Below, one piece after another: positions 48,308 through 57,451 of a DNA stretch of 64,000 nucleotides. Made by a program: the position numbers and the translations under genes. Every line of letters starts with the position of its first letter. Position 1 is the first letter of the stretch. Location: NCBI RefSeq assembly GCF_013372125.1, contig NZ_CP053826.1, positions 930,001-994,000 of the forward strand. Reading direction: 5' to 3'. Below the pieces are notes generated by a model, which worked only from the letters and a program-made list of their open reading frames with translations, was not told the DNA's origin and ran no database searches. The DNA is from Campylobacter curvus. GTDB taxonomy: Bacteria; Campylobacterota; Campylobacteria; Campylobacterales; Campylobacteraceae.

Positions 48308-49263
48308 TACGCCACCTCCCAAAGCACGCCGCTTTGTTTGATGTATTCGATCACGCGCGCTTCATCTTGTAGTTCGACATTTATCACGAGAGAGCCAAGC
48401 ACGTTTTTATCGAGCTTTTCAAGCTTGCCCCAGACGATGTTAAAGTCGATATTTAGCGTGCGTGCCATGTGTGTGATGACGCTGTTTTGCGCGACCTCTT
48501 TTGGAAAAAAGAGGCGGATATTCACGCCGCTTGCGGGTAAAATTTCGATCTCACCTAAAAATTCCTTCATTTTTTCATCGGGTTTTAAAAATAGCTCCTC
48601 GATGCTGCCGCTACCGATTATCTTACCACCTTCGAGCAAAAGGGCTCTGCTGGCGACTGATTTTACGACCTCCATCTCGTGCGTGACAATGACGATGCTG
48701 ATGTCAAGCTCGGCGTTTATCTTTTTTAAAAGCTCCAAAATAGAATTCGTCGTATTTGGATCAAGTGCGCTCGTTGCCTCGTCGCTGAGTAAAATTTTTG
48801 GACTAAGTGCAAGAGCGCGAGCGATCGCTACGCGCTGCTTTTGTCCGCCGCTTAGCTCGCTAGGATAGCTTTTTGCCTTGTTTTCAAGCCCGACTAAATT
48901 TAAAAGCTCGCTCACTCTGGTTTGGATTTTCTCCTTTGGATAGCTCCAAAATTTAAGCGGAGTGGCGACGTTTTCAAACACCGTTTTTCTAGCCATCAGC
49001 GCAAAATGCTGAAATATCATCCCCACATCGCGCCTAAGCTCTCTTAGCTCGTTTTGTTTGAGTTTGCTTATCTCGCGCCCAAACACCTTTAAGCTACCGC
49101 CTTGATAGCTTTCTAGTCCGTTTATGCAGCGAAGCAGAGTCGATTTACCCGCACCGCTATGCCCCACGATAGCGTAAATTTCGCCCTTAGCAACGCTTAA
49201 ATTTATATCGTACAATATCTGCGTGCTACCATAAAATTTCTGTAAATTTGAGATCTCTATCAT
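48307..49263 (-). CDS. metN: Methionine ABC transporter ATPase MetN
   Basis: This is a 318-residue ATPase with Walker [10 protein letters not shown], signature [15 protein letters not shown] and Walker [13 protein letters not shown]. The C-terminal NIL domain of about 80 residues ([14 protein letters not shown] onward) binds methionine and inhibits the pump when the cell is replete. The open frame reaches a TTG at 49272. The ATG at 49263 is preferred. The small membrane protein ends 14 bases upstream. Confidence 0.93.
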   Translation of the reverse strand: MIEISNLQKFYGSTQILYDINLSVAKGEIYAIVGHSGAGKSTLLRCINGLESYQGGSLKVFGREISKLKQNELRELRRDVGMIFQHFALMARKTVFENVATPLKFWSYPKEKIQTRVSELLNLVGLENKAKSYPSELSGGQKQRVAIARALALSPKILLSDEATSALDPNTTNSILELLKKINAELDISIVIVTHEMEVVKSVASRALLLEGGKIIGSGSIEELFLKPDEKMKEFLGEIEILPASGVNIRLFFPKEVAQNSVITHMARTLNIDFNIVWGKLEKLDKNVLGSLVINVELQDEARVIEYIKQSGVLWEVA

Positions 49264-49277
49264 TAAATTCAACTACC

Positions 49278-49427
49278 TCATATTCTGATCAAAATATAAT
49301 AAATCACATATATCCAGCTTAAAAAACCATGAATTATAGCCCACAATATGCTATGGTTCGCTCCCCATGATAACGCGACCGCCACTACCGTCCCAAGTGT
49401 AAATCCTCCGATACTGCCGTTTCTCAT
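49278..49427 (-). CDS. Unannotated 49-residue membrane protein
   Basis: The frame starts MRNGSIGGFTLGTVVAVALS, continues through a hydrophobic stretch with W, H and Y residues (WGANHSILWAIIHGFLSWIY) and ends VIYYILIRI. Two membrane helices are plausible. AAAGGAG lies six bases before the ATG, an excellent ribosome site. It sits in a 184-base gap between valS and metN on the same strand. It might be a small subunit of the methionine transporter or an independent protein. I do not recognise a family. Confidence 0.7.
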   Translation of the reverse strand: MRNGSIGGFTLGTVVAVALSWGANHSILWAIIHGFLSWIYVIYYILIRI

Positions 49428-49446
49428 CGTCGCTCCTTTCAAAGGT

Positions 49447-52149
49447 TTATTTATCAAATTTCATAAGCTCTGAATCTATCTTTTTAAGCTGTTCTTGCGC
49501 ATTTGCAAGCCCTGATTTATTTGCCTCTATCACCTCCGCCGGAGCGTTGGCGACAAATTTCTCGTTTTTTAGCATGCCTTCTAGCTTTGCTATCTCTTTT
49601 TCCAGTTTAGTTTTTTGCGACCGCAGTCGCATTATCATCGCCGACATATCCACGCCTTCAAGCGGTATGAAACTTTGTAAATTTTCGCTCACATCGCTGA
49701 TCGCACCATCTATCTTAGTACTCGTAAATTCGATATTTTCGCACTTTGCGAGTAGGGCGATGTAGTTTGCGGCCTCGCTTAAATTTACGTCGCCGTTAAG
49801 CTTGACATAAGCTTTTGCTATTTTTGAGTTACCAAGCTCGATCGTAGCCTTTGCGCGGCGTATGCTAACTATCGCTTCGATGACGAGCGAGAAAATTTTC
49901 TCAACCTCTAAATTTCGCTCTTTTGCCTGCGGATAGCGCGAGATCATTATGGACGCCGAGCTCTGCAAATTTGTCCCGCTAAGCTCGTGATAAAGGTATT
50001 CGCTAATAAACGGCATAAACGGGCTTAAAAGTTTCATCGTCTCTTTAAATATCGCGCCCAGTTCGGCGACACTTGCTTTGCTCGCCTTGCTTAGCTCGAT
50101 ACCCCAGTCGCAAAACTCATCCCATAAAAATTTATAAAGCGCATTCGCCGCGTCGTTGAAGCGATACGCGTCAATGTTCTCGCGCACCTCGCGCACGCAC
50201 TCGTAAAAGCGACTTTGCATATACGCTCCAAGCGGCGTTTTGACCTCGATTTTGTCTAGATCGTCAAATTTGCTCTCATTTAAAAGCAGATATTTGCCGG
50301 CGTTGTAAAGCTTATTCGTAAAATTTCTAACCAGCTTCATTTTCTCGTCGCTTAGCTTGATGTCGCGGCCTTGCACGGCGAGTAGGGCGAGCGTGAAGCG
50401 CAAGATGTCCGCACTGTATTCCTCAATGCTATCAAGCGGATCGATGACGTTGCCAAGGCTTTTACTCATCTTTCTGCCTTGCTCGTCTTTAACCAGAGCA
50501 TGCAAGTAGATGTCGTCAAACGGCAGCTTTTCTAGCGCATTTTGCCCCTGAAACATCATCCTAGCGACCCAGAAAAAGAGGATGTCAAAGCCCGTTATCA
50601 GCAGGGTATTTGGGTAAAATTCAGCTAGATCGCCCTCGAACCATTTTTCATTTTTCAGCTCCTCGCCATTGCCCCAGCCAAGCGTGCTAAAAGGCCAAAG
50701 CCCCGAGCTAAACCACGTATCAAGTACGTCTGGGTCTTGATGAAATTTCTTGCTTTTACACTTCGGGCATTCATTCGGCTCGCCTTCATCCGCCCACTCA
50801 TGAGCGCACTCGTCGCAGTAAAACACCGGAATCTGATGTCCCCACCAAAGCTGACGTGAGATGCACCAGTCACGAAGTTCGCGCATCCAAGCGTTAAAGC
50901 TGTTTATCCAGTGCGGCGGGTAAAATTTAGCAAGACCCGCTGCAACGTCCTCGATGGCTTTATCGGCAATTTGTTTTTTTACGAACCACTGCTTTGAGAT
51001 GTATGGCTCGACGACATTTTTACAGCGGTAGCAGTAGCCTACTTGATTATCGTAGTCTCCGATCTTTTCGACATTGCCGATCTTTTCTAGCTCGCGCACG
51101 ATAGGCTCTCGTGCCGCCAGCCTTTCAAGCCCTTTAAATTTGTCGCACTGCTCGTTTAAAATGCCTTTTTCATCAAAAACGGTGATAAATTCAAGTCCAT
51201 GTCTTTTGCCGACCTCGTAGTCGTTCGTATCGTGTGCAGGCGTTACTTTGACAAGCCCCGTTCCAAACTCCATATCTACGTGCTCGTCGGCGATGATCGG
51301 GATCTCGCGTCCGATGATAGGTAACACGACCTTGCGACCGATCAAATTTTTATATCGCTCGTCGTTTGGATTTACCATTACCGCCGTATCGCCGAAGTAG
51401 GTCTCCGGACGCGTCGTGGCGACTACCACATATCGGCTCGTCTCGCACGCCATCTGCGAAATATCCGCACTCGAACTGCACTGCGACGCACTCTGCGCCT
51501 TATCGTTTTGGCAAGAGCTCGAATTTTCAGCTAAATAATATCGCAAATAATAAAGCTTGCCCTTGTTTTCCTTGTGCTCGACCTCGATGTCGCTGAGCGC
51601 GCCGTCATGCGTGCACCAGTTTATCATATAGTTTTCGCGCACGATGAGACCCTTTTCATAAAGGCTCACGAAGGCTTTTTTGACCGCCTTTTTTAGCCCT
51701 TCATCCATGGTAAATCTCTGCCTGCTCCATGCAGGAGAGATGCCTAGACGGCGCATTTGATGCACTATCATGCCACCGCTTTTTTCTTTCCATTGCCAGA
51801 CTTTTTTTACAAATTCCTCGCGCCCGATACTCTCTTTTGTGATACCCTGGGATAGAAGCTGCTTCTCTACGACGTTTTGAGTGGCGATACCCGCGTGATC
51901 GAGCCCCGGCTGCCAGAGGGTCTTGTAGCCGTCCATCCTTTTGTAGCGAGTCATTATGTCTTGAAGCGTGAAAGTAAGCGAATGTCCGATGTGAAGCGAG
52001 CCGGTCACGTTTGGAGGCGGCATCATGATACAAAATTTTTTATTTGGCTTTTGGATCTCTTTATTCGCGTCTATCTCGAAATATCCGCGCTCTTCCCAAA
52101 TTTTATAAAATTTCTCTTCCGTTTGCTTTGCGTCGTAAAAATCAGCCAC
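49447..52149 (-). CDS. valS: Valyl-tRNA synthetase
   Basis: This is a class I synthetase of 900 residues. It has PPPNVTGSLHIGHS (HIGH at 53-56), the KMSKS loop, the editing domain (TRPETYFGDTAV), zinc-binding cysteine pairs (CDECAHEW, CPKCKSK) and a C-terminal coiled coil. The start is GTG after AAAGGAT. An unusual stretch rich in Ser, Cys and Gln (residues 209-238) interrupts the editing domain between LYYLRYYLAE and RYVVVATTRPE. Confidence 0.97.
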   Translation of the reverse strand: MADFYDAKQTEEKFYKIWEERGYFEIDANKEIQKPNKKFCIMMPPPNVTGSLHIGHSLTFTLQDIMTRYKRMDGYKTLWQPGLDHAGIATQNVVEKQLLSQGITKESIGREEFVKKVWQWKEKSGGMIVHQMRRLGISPAWSRQRFTMDEGLKKAVKKAFVSLYEKGLIVRENYMINWCTHDGALSDIEVEHKENKGKLYYLRYYLAENSSSCQNDKAQSASQCSSSADISQMACETSRYVVVATTRPETYFGDTAVMVNPNDERYKNLIGRKVVLPIIGREIPIIADEHVDMEFGTGLVKVTPAHDTNDYEVGKRHGLEFITVFDEKGILNEQCDKFKGLERLAAREPIVRELEKIGNVEKIGDYDNQVGYCYRCKNVVEPYISKQWFVKKQIADKAIEDVAAGLAKFYPPHWINSFNAWMRELRDWCISRQLWWGHQIPVFYCDECAHEWADEGEPNECPKCKSKKFHQDPDVLDTWFSSGLWPFSTLGWGNGEELKNEKWFEGDLAEFYPNTLLITGFDILFFWVARMMFQGQNALEKLPFDDIYLHALVKDEQGRKMSKSLGNVIDPLDSIEEYSADILRFTLALLAVQGRDIKLSDEKMKLVRNFTNKLYNAGKYLLLNESKFDDLDKIEVKTPLGAYMQSRFYECVREVRENIDAYRFNDAANALYKFLWDEFCDWGIELSKASKASVAELGAIFKETMKLLSPFMPFISEYLYHELSGTNLQSSASIMISRYPQAKERNLEVEKIFSLVIEAIVSIRRAKATIELGNSKIAKAYVKLNGDVNLSEAANYIALLAKCENIEFTSTKIDGAISDVSENLQSFIPLEGVDMSAMIMRLRSQKTKLEKEIAKLEGMLKNEKFVANAPAEVIEANKSGLANAQEQLKKIDSELMKFDK

Positions 52150-52271
52150 TTTCTATCCTTTTATTTGCTTTGCGCGCCGATATCTTGTGGCGTCACAATC
52201 GCGTAAAATGAAGCGATTTTACCTAAAGATTGTTTAAAATTTTCTTTTTATTTACGATATATATGCGTAGA

Positions 52272-52293
52272 TTAGGGCGATCGCTCGCCCTAA
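52272..52293 (-). terminator. Hairpin after the alpha-2-macroglobulin gene
   Basis: TTAGGGCGA (52272-52280) and its exact complement (52285-52293) flank a 4-base loop, a few bases after the minus-strand stop at 52297. The G/C-rich stem is good, but no long U-run follows. Confidence 0.5.
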
Positions 52294-52296
52294 ATT

Positions 52297-55200
52297 TTAT
52301 TTGACGCTGAAAGATTTTTGAGCTAGGTCGTAGTCGTTTTGCGTGTCGTTATACATATTTTCCGTGATGACCGCAGGTAGCGTGCATTTGCCGCTCATCA
52401 CTACGCGATATGGCGTAAATAGCGTCGCTTTCTTACTTTCAAGGTTATAAAAGCTTATGACGCGGTCGTCTTTGATGCTTTGATATTCTAAATCTATATC
52501 GTTTTTAGTCTGCTCGCTTCTTGTAAAGCCACTTAAATTTTCATTTACGACCTCGAAACAAGGACTTATCATCTCGTTTATCACACCATTTCTTATAGGA
52601 CTTTTTGAATTTAGCGTGATTTTAGAGTAGATGATGTCATTTACCTTGAGATTGCTTAAATTTAGCTCCTTGCCGTCTTTGTTCACGAAAATCCTATATA
52701 TGTCAAGCTCTTTTGGCTCTAGCGCGTGTTTTACTTCAAGCGGAACGTAAGCCGAACTCGAGATACCGGTAAAGAGCTTGTTTTCTCCTTGCGGATCGAT
52801 CTTAAATTCGCCCTTTTCGGTCGTGATATTTACGCTTAAAAGACCGTCGAATTCTTTCTGCACTCCGTCATAGCTAAGCTTAAATTTATTATTCGTCTCG
52901 TTAGCTTTTGGCTTGAAATAAGCATTCAGCGCGCGCAAAACGAAGGCTCGCTCTTGAGTGGAGCTTAGCTCGTCCATATTTGTTATCAAGAAATTCGCAA
53001 GCTCGTCAGAGTATGAATTTTGCGCAAAATGCTTTGCATGCAGATAAAGCACGAAGGCGCGGTCTCTTAGATCCGAGTGAAAATCGCTGTAAATTCTCTT
53101 TTCTTTAGACTCTTTTGCATTTAAATTTTTAAGCACATTGGAAGCTTCGTCATCAAGTCCGGCGATCTTTAGAGTAGAGGCCATCAGGTATTTGTTTAAA
53201 ACGCTTGAGGCATAGAGCTTCTCGTCGTAAATTCTATTTAAAGCCGCTCTATCCAGTGCGTTGCCTCTAGCTGCGACGTAAAGGCCGTAAAGCACCTCAA
53301 ACGGCGTATCGTAGCTTAAATTTGCCAGGCTTTTGACCGCTTTATCTTTGATGCTTTTTGGCACTTTGTAGCCCGCTTCGTCCAGCTCCAAAAGAACGTC
53401 GGTCGCATAGACGGAGGCAAAGATATTTACGTAGCTTAGCTCGTTCCAGTAGCCAAAGCTGCCGTTACTCTTTTGCATCTTGACTAGATCCTCAAGCCCT
53501 AGCGTGATAAATCTCTTTCTATCCTCGTCTCTGAATTTCTCTTTGACTTTCGCATTTAAAAGCGCCAAAAGGCGGCTACTTCGCTGCTCGGCGCATCCAT
53601 ACGGATACTCGATCAAATTTTGTGAAGCGGCGTTTAGTAGGCTTGTGACGGAATTTGAAGCGTCTATGCTGACGTTTGTAAAGCCCTTAGGCAGCTTGAT
53701 ATCTTTTGTCTTGCTTATGACCAGGCTCTTTGCGTAGGTGCTTATCGGATAAGGATCGACTACGTCAAGGTTCGTATAGTTTGTGAGTGTGTCGCCGTTG
53801 TTATCGAGCGTGATTTCAAAATTTGCCTTTCCGGCCTCTTTTGCGGCGATCTTTAGCGGTAAGAGTTTATTTTCAAGCGGTTTTAAATTTACTTTCGTGT
53901 CGCTGTTTAGCTCTAAATTTGGGCTTGATTTGATCGAAACGCTTAAATTTTTATCTTGATTTGTCGTGTTTATGAGCCTTAAGCTTGCATTTAGCTCATC
54001 GCCTTTTAGCATATATGCGAGCACGCTTGGCTTGATGATTACATCGTCTTTTACCAGAATTTCGCTATTTTTAGCGTCCATCTGCGTTTCATTCGAGACG
54101 ATAGCGTCCACGTGGATAGCCGAGTTAAAGCCGTTTGGCGTTTTAAATTCATAGCTTGCCGTGCCGTTTGCGTCGGCTTTTAGACGTGCGGCTTTAGCAA
54201 ACGTTTTTATATTTTTACTATCGACCGGACTATCGTGTTTTGCGAGTTTAGCCTCCATAGCCAGCTCTTTTGTATCACCGCCAAAGCTTAGGACTTTGCC
54301 GTCTACTTTGTAGTTTGTGAGCTTGTCGTAGATATCGTAGTCAAAGACCGAGTCTGGCAAAATTTTATTAAAAAACGCCAGAGGATTTGCCGGTACTTGC
54401 GAAGTGATGTTTAACACGCCAAGATCGACTACAAAGAGGCTGATATCGGCGTTTGGTAGCGTTTTTAGCGAAATTTTTACGTTTTGATTCGTTTTTGCCG
54501 TCTTTGGCGCGTCGATCTGCAAAGCCATCTTTCTTTCAGGTCTGTCGGCTTTTGCGTAAATTTTGCCGTGAGTTCTAAAAGGAGTCACGCCGTCATCGGC
54601 TAGGCGGTAGATGTTTGCGCCCACATACAGTCCGTTGAAGTCAAAATCAAGCTTAAATTTAGCATTTGCCGAGTTATTTTTGATACGTACGACCTTATAG
54701 GCTTTGACATCGCCATCTTCGAGCGTCACGAGCGCTAGTCCGTCCTTGATCGCCGAGCTTATATCCGCGCTTAGCTCGTCGCCTTTTTTATAGCTTTGAG
54801 CGTTTAGTTTGACTTGAGCTTTGCTAAGCTCTTTTGTCGGCATCAAAGTCGAGTAGTTCCAGCCGCTGACGTCGATATCGATGCTGGTGCTAGAGCCGCT
54901 TACTATGTCGGAGACCACGATCGTGTATGAGCCGCTTTGAGCGAAGCTGTAGTCAAACGAACCGCTATCTTTGAAAAAGTTATCCACGTCATCTAGCCTT
55001 TCATGCCATCTGACTACGCCTCTATCGTCGCTCGTGTATTCCCAGACCGAGCGCTTGACGCTAAATTTCAGGCTCAAATTTTTAGGCTCGCCGCTGATGG
55101 CGTTTAGAGCGACTGTTTTGATGTTTATCTTTTCGTTTGGTTCTACGAAGGTCTTATCAGCAAAAATTCCGACCATATTTTCGTAAGGATAGACCTTGAA

Positions 55201-57450
55201 AGTCTTGCTGGTACTGACATTTTTACCATCGTCATTTACGCTGAAATTTATGACGCCTTTTAGTATAGAAGGCACATCACCGTCACCCTCACCCTCTAGG
55301 CTAAGCCCGAGGATATCGCTTGCTTTGCCTTTTTCGTTGAGCTTTATTCGCCTCTCCAGGCTGGCGTATCCTTTGCCTTTTATCGTGCTGTTTTTAAATT
55401 TATAGTCTTTGTAGTTTTCGTTTTTATACTCCGAGTCAAAAAACGAGACTTCAAACGATCCCTCAAGTCCGCTGGCCGCACCGCCAAAGAGATAGCTGCT
55501 TGAAAATTCCAGCGGGATAAATTCATTAGCCTGTAAAATTTCACTTGACATGATGATCTCGTTTTTCAGTCTGGCAGGCACGAAGCTCTCGACGAAAAAC
55601 GGCTCTTTCGCGAGAATTTTGTTTGCGTAGATTATGCTTAGCGTAAAGCGTCCGCTAAGCTCGCTTGAAATATTTTTGCTAAAGCTTATGACGCCAAATT
55701 CGTTCGTCTTTGCGGCAAATTCCGCGATGTCTTTGCTCTGAGGATCGGTGATCTTTAGCTTTACAGGCATATTTGCAAGTGGCTTAAAATCTCTGTCTCT
55801 TAGATATATCGCACCCTCGATGTCCTCGTTTGGACGGATGATATCGGTAGCAAAATGCGTCCAAGCATCGATCGTTTCGTTCGCATCTTTTAGCATATAT
55901 CTGGCGTTTTCGTTTAGGTTCTCATCCGCGTTTATGAGGAGGAAATTTTGCTCCTTGCCCAAGGATACGACGACGGAGGAAACGTCTTTATAGATGTCTT
56001 TGCGTTTAAATTTAAAAACGCCCTCGTCGTTTGTCGCGCCCACTGCCAGCTCGTCGTTTCCATTGCTGTAAATTTTGACATTGGCGTTTGCCAGCATCAT
56101 GTTTTCGCCAAGTCTGTTGGCAAATACGAAAATTTCGTTTTTACTGACCTTGGCGCTGATGGCGATATCGCTTAGATAAACGACCTTTGAGATGCTTTGA
56201 TCTTTGCCGTAAGAGAGGTTTATCTTATACACTCCGTCTCCGCCGCCGGCGAAATCAAGCCTTATTTTATGCAAGGAGACTTCATTTAGCGCACCGCCAA
56301 GATCGTATTTTTTGCTCGCGACCTCTTTACTGAAAGTGCTTAGATCGTCGCTACTGGAGTTGAAATTTAGAAAATATCTATAATTTTGATCAGCCAGCTT
56401 TTCGACCGTGACCTTAAGCTCACTCACGTTTGCGCTTTTTATGCCGATCTGGCCGACGCTTGAGATATATGGCTTGTCGTTTGTAAATTCCACGAACGGA
56501 GCTAAATTGCCCATTTTTACCGTATAAACGCTATCATTTCTCACGATATTATCGCTATCACCAAAGCCTTTTTTGATCGTTATCTCGTACTCGGTTTGAG
56601 GCTTGAAATCATCGCTGATGATGTCGATGTAGTAGTAAAGATCCTTGCCTTCAGCCTGCATTTTTTCTCTTTGCTCGTATTCGATGTAGTTCAAGTCACT
56701 CATTTTGAAATTTTGAATGCCCTTGACGTGAATGAATTTCTTGAGGTTTCGATCGTCATCCATCCAGTCTTTGAGATAGATCCTGGCGGCTAGCTTCCCG
56801 CCATCAAGGCTGACTGGCTCTAAATTTTCTATAAAAAGCGTCTTTGCTTTTTCATTTTCTTTTTTAAAATTTTGCTCATTATCGTCGTTTTTGGCTTTTT
56901 GTGAGTATGTGTAGCTGTAATTTTCCTCAAATTTCGCTCCGAATTTGCTCTCAAATCCGGCAGGAATTTCAAAAGTAGGAGCGCTTAAATTTTTATCTAA
57001 ATTCAGCGCGAAATCGACCTTTGACATGCTATCTACGCTAAAATTCACATCGCTTATCTTTATCTTTTTTAGCTCGGTAGCATTGACTTCGTCGTTAAAT
57101 TTCAGTATGTATTTGCTGTCTGAAGCCTTAAATACCTCTTTTAGCTTGAATTCGCCGTATTCAAACTCCACGCTGTCGCCATTCATTTTGCAAGTGTAGC
57201 CCACGCCCTGGTGAAGCTGGTTCGTGTAGTAGACGAGGCTATCTTTTTTGTATTCTATTATGCCCTCCAGCTTTGGCTGGCACTCGAAAATTTTCTTTTT
57301 GTCGATCGTGCCTACGAGCTTGTCGCCCACATTTTCATTAAGCCCGAATTCTATCGTCAAAGGCGTTTTGACATCGACCTCGCCGTTAAAGTTCAAAGCG
57401 TTTAAATTTATGGCCGACAAAAAGGCTAGAAACAACCATCTACTGCGCAT
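52297..57450 (-). CDS. Bacterial alpha-2-macroglobulin
   Basis: This large periplasmic protein of 1717 residues traps proteases that breach the outer membrane. A signal peptide precedes LNFNGEVDV, with no clear lipobox. Successive beta-sandwich MG domains are followed by the thioester motif CAEQ (in YPYGCAEQRSS, encoded at 53584-53595) and the alpha/alpha toroid thioester domain. The intact thioester puts it in the type I/YfhM-like group that covalently captures proteases. One base separates it from pbpC upstream, the classical pairing of trap and cell-wall repair enzyme. Confidence 0.94.
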   Translation of the reverse strand: MRSRWLFLAFLSAINLNALNFNGEVDVKTPLTIEFGLNENVGDKLVGTIDKKKIFECQPKLEGIIEYKKDSLVYYTNQLHQGVGYTCKMNGDSVEFEYGEFKLKEVFKASDSKYILKFNDEVNATELKKIKISDVNFSVDSMSKVDFALNLDKNLSAPTFEIPAGFESKFGAKFEENYSYTYSQKAKNDDNEQNFKKENEKAKTLFIENLEPVSLDGGKLAARIYLKDWMDDDRNLKKFIHVKGIQNFKMSDLNYIEYEQREKMQAEGKDLYYYIDIISDDFKPQTEYEITIKKGFGDSDNIVRNDSVYTVKMGNLAPFVEFTNDKPYISSVGQIGIKSANVSELKVTVEKLADQNYRYFLNFNSSSDDLSTFSKEVASKKYDLGGALNEVSLHKIRLDFAGGGDGVYKINLSYGKDQSISKVVYLSDIAISAKVSKNEIFVFANRLGENMMLANANVKIYSNGNDELAVGATNDEGVFKFKRKDIYKDVSSVVVSLGKEQNFLLINADENLNENARYMLKDANETIDAWTHFATDIIRPNEDIEGAIYLRDRDFKPLANMPVKLKITDPQSKDIAEFAAKTNEFGVISFSKNISSELSGRFTLSIIYANKILAKEPFFVESFVPARLKNEIIMSSEILQANEFIPLEFSSSYLFGGAASGLEGSFEVSFFDSEYKNENYKDYKFKNSTIKGKGYASLERRIKLNEKGKASDILGLSLEGEGDGDVPSILKGVINFSVNDDGKNVSTSKTFKVYPYENMVGIFADKTFVEPNEKINIKTVALNAISGEPKNLSLKFSVKRSVWEYTSDDRGVVRWHERLDDVDNFFKDSGSFDYSFAQSGSYTIVVSDIVSGSSTSIDIDVSGWNYSTLMPTKELSKAQVKLNAQSYKKGDELSADISSAIKDGLALVTLEDGDVKAYKVVRIKNNSANAKFKLDFDFNGLYVGANIYRLADDGVTPFRTHGKIYAKADRPERKMALQIDAPKTAKTNQNVKISLKTLPNADISLFVVDLGVLNITSQVPANPLAFFNKILPDSVFDYDIYDKLTNYKVDGKVLSFGGDTKELAMEAKLAKHDSPVDSKNIKTFAKAARLKADANGTASYEFKTPNGFNSAIHVDAIVSNETQMDAKNSEILVKDDVIIKPSVLAYMLKGDELNASLRLINTTNQDKNLSVSIKSSPNLELNSDTKVNLKPLENKLLPLKIAAKEAGKANFEITLDNNGDTLTNYTNLDVVDPYPISTYAKSLVISKTKDIKLPKGFTNVSIDASNSVTSLLNAASQNLIEYPYGCAEQRSSRLLALLNAKVKEKFRDEDRKRFITLGLEDLVKMQKSNGSFGYWNELSYVNIFASVYATDVLLELDEAGYKVPKSIKDKAVKSLANLSYDTPFEVLYGLYVAARGNALDRAALNRIYDEKLYASSVLNKYLMASTLKIAGLDDEASNVLKNLNAKESKEKRIYSDFHSDLRDRAFVLYLHAKHFAQNSYSDELANFLITNMDELSSTQERAFVLRALNAYFKPKANETNNKFKLSYDGVQKEFDGLLSVNITTEKGEFKIDPQGENKLFTGISSSAYVPLEVKHALEPKELDIYRIFVNKDGKELNLSNLKVNDIIYSKITLNSKSPIRNGVINEMISPCFEVVNENLSGFTRSEQTKNDIDLEYQSIKDDRVISFYNLESKKATLFTPYRVVMSGKCTLPAVITENMYNDTQNDYDLAQKSFSVK

Positions 57451-57451
57451 C

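Noticed and set aside
52203-52222. T-box or leader for valS
   Set aside because: Only a 7-bp inverted repeat is present upstream of the valS start; no T-box consensus or specifier structure was found.
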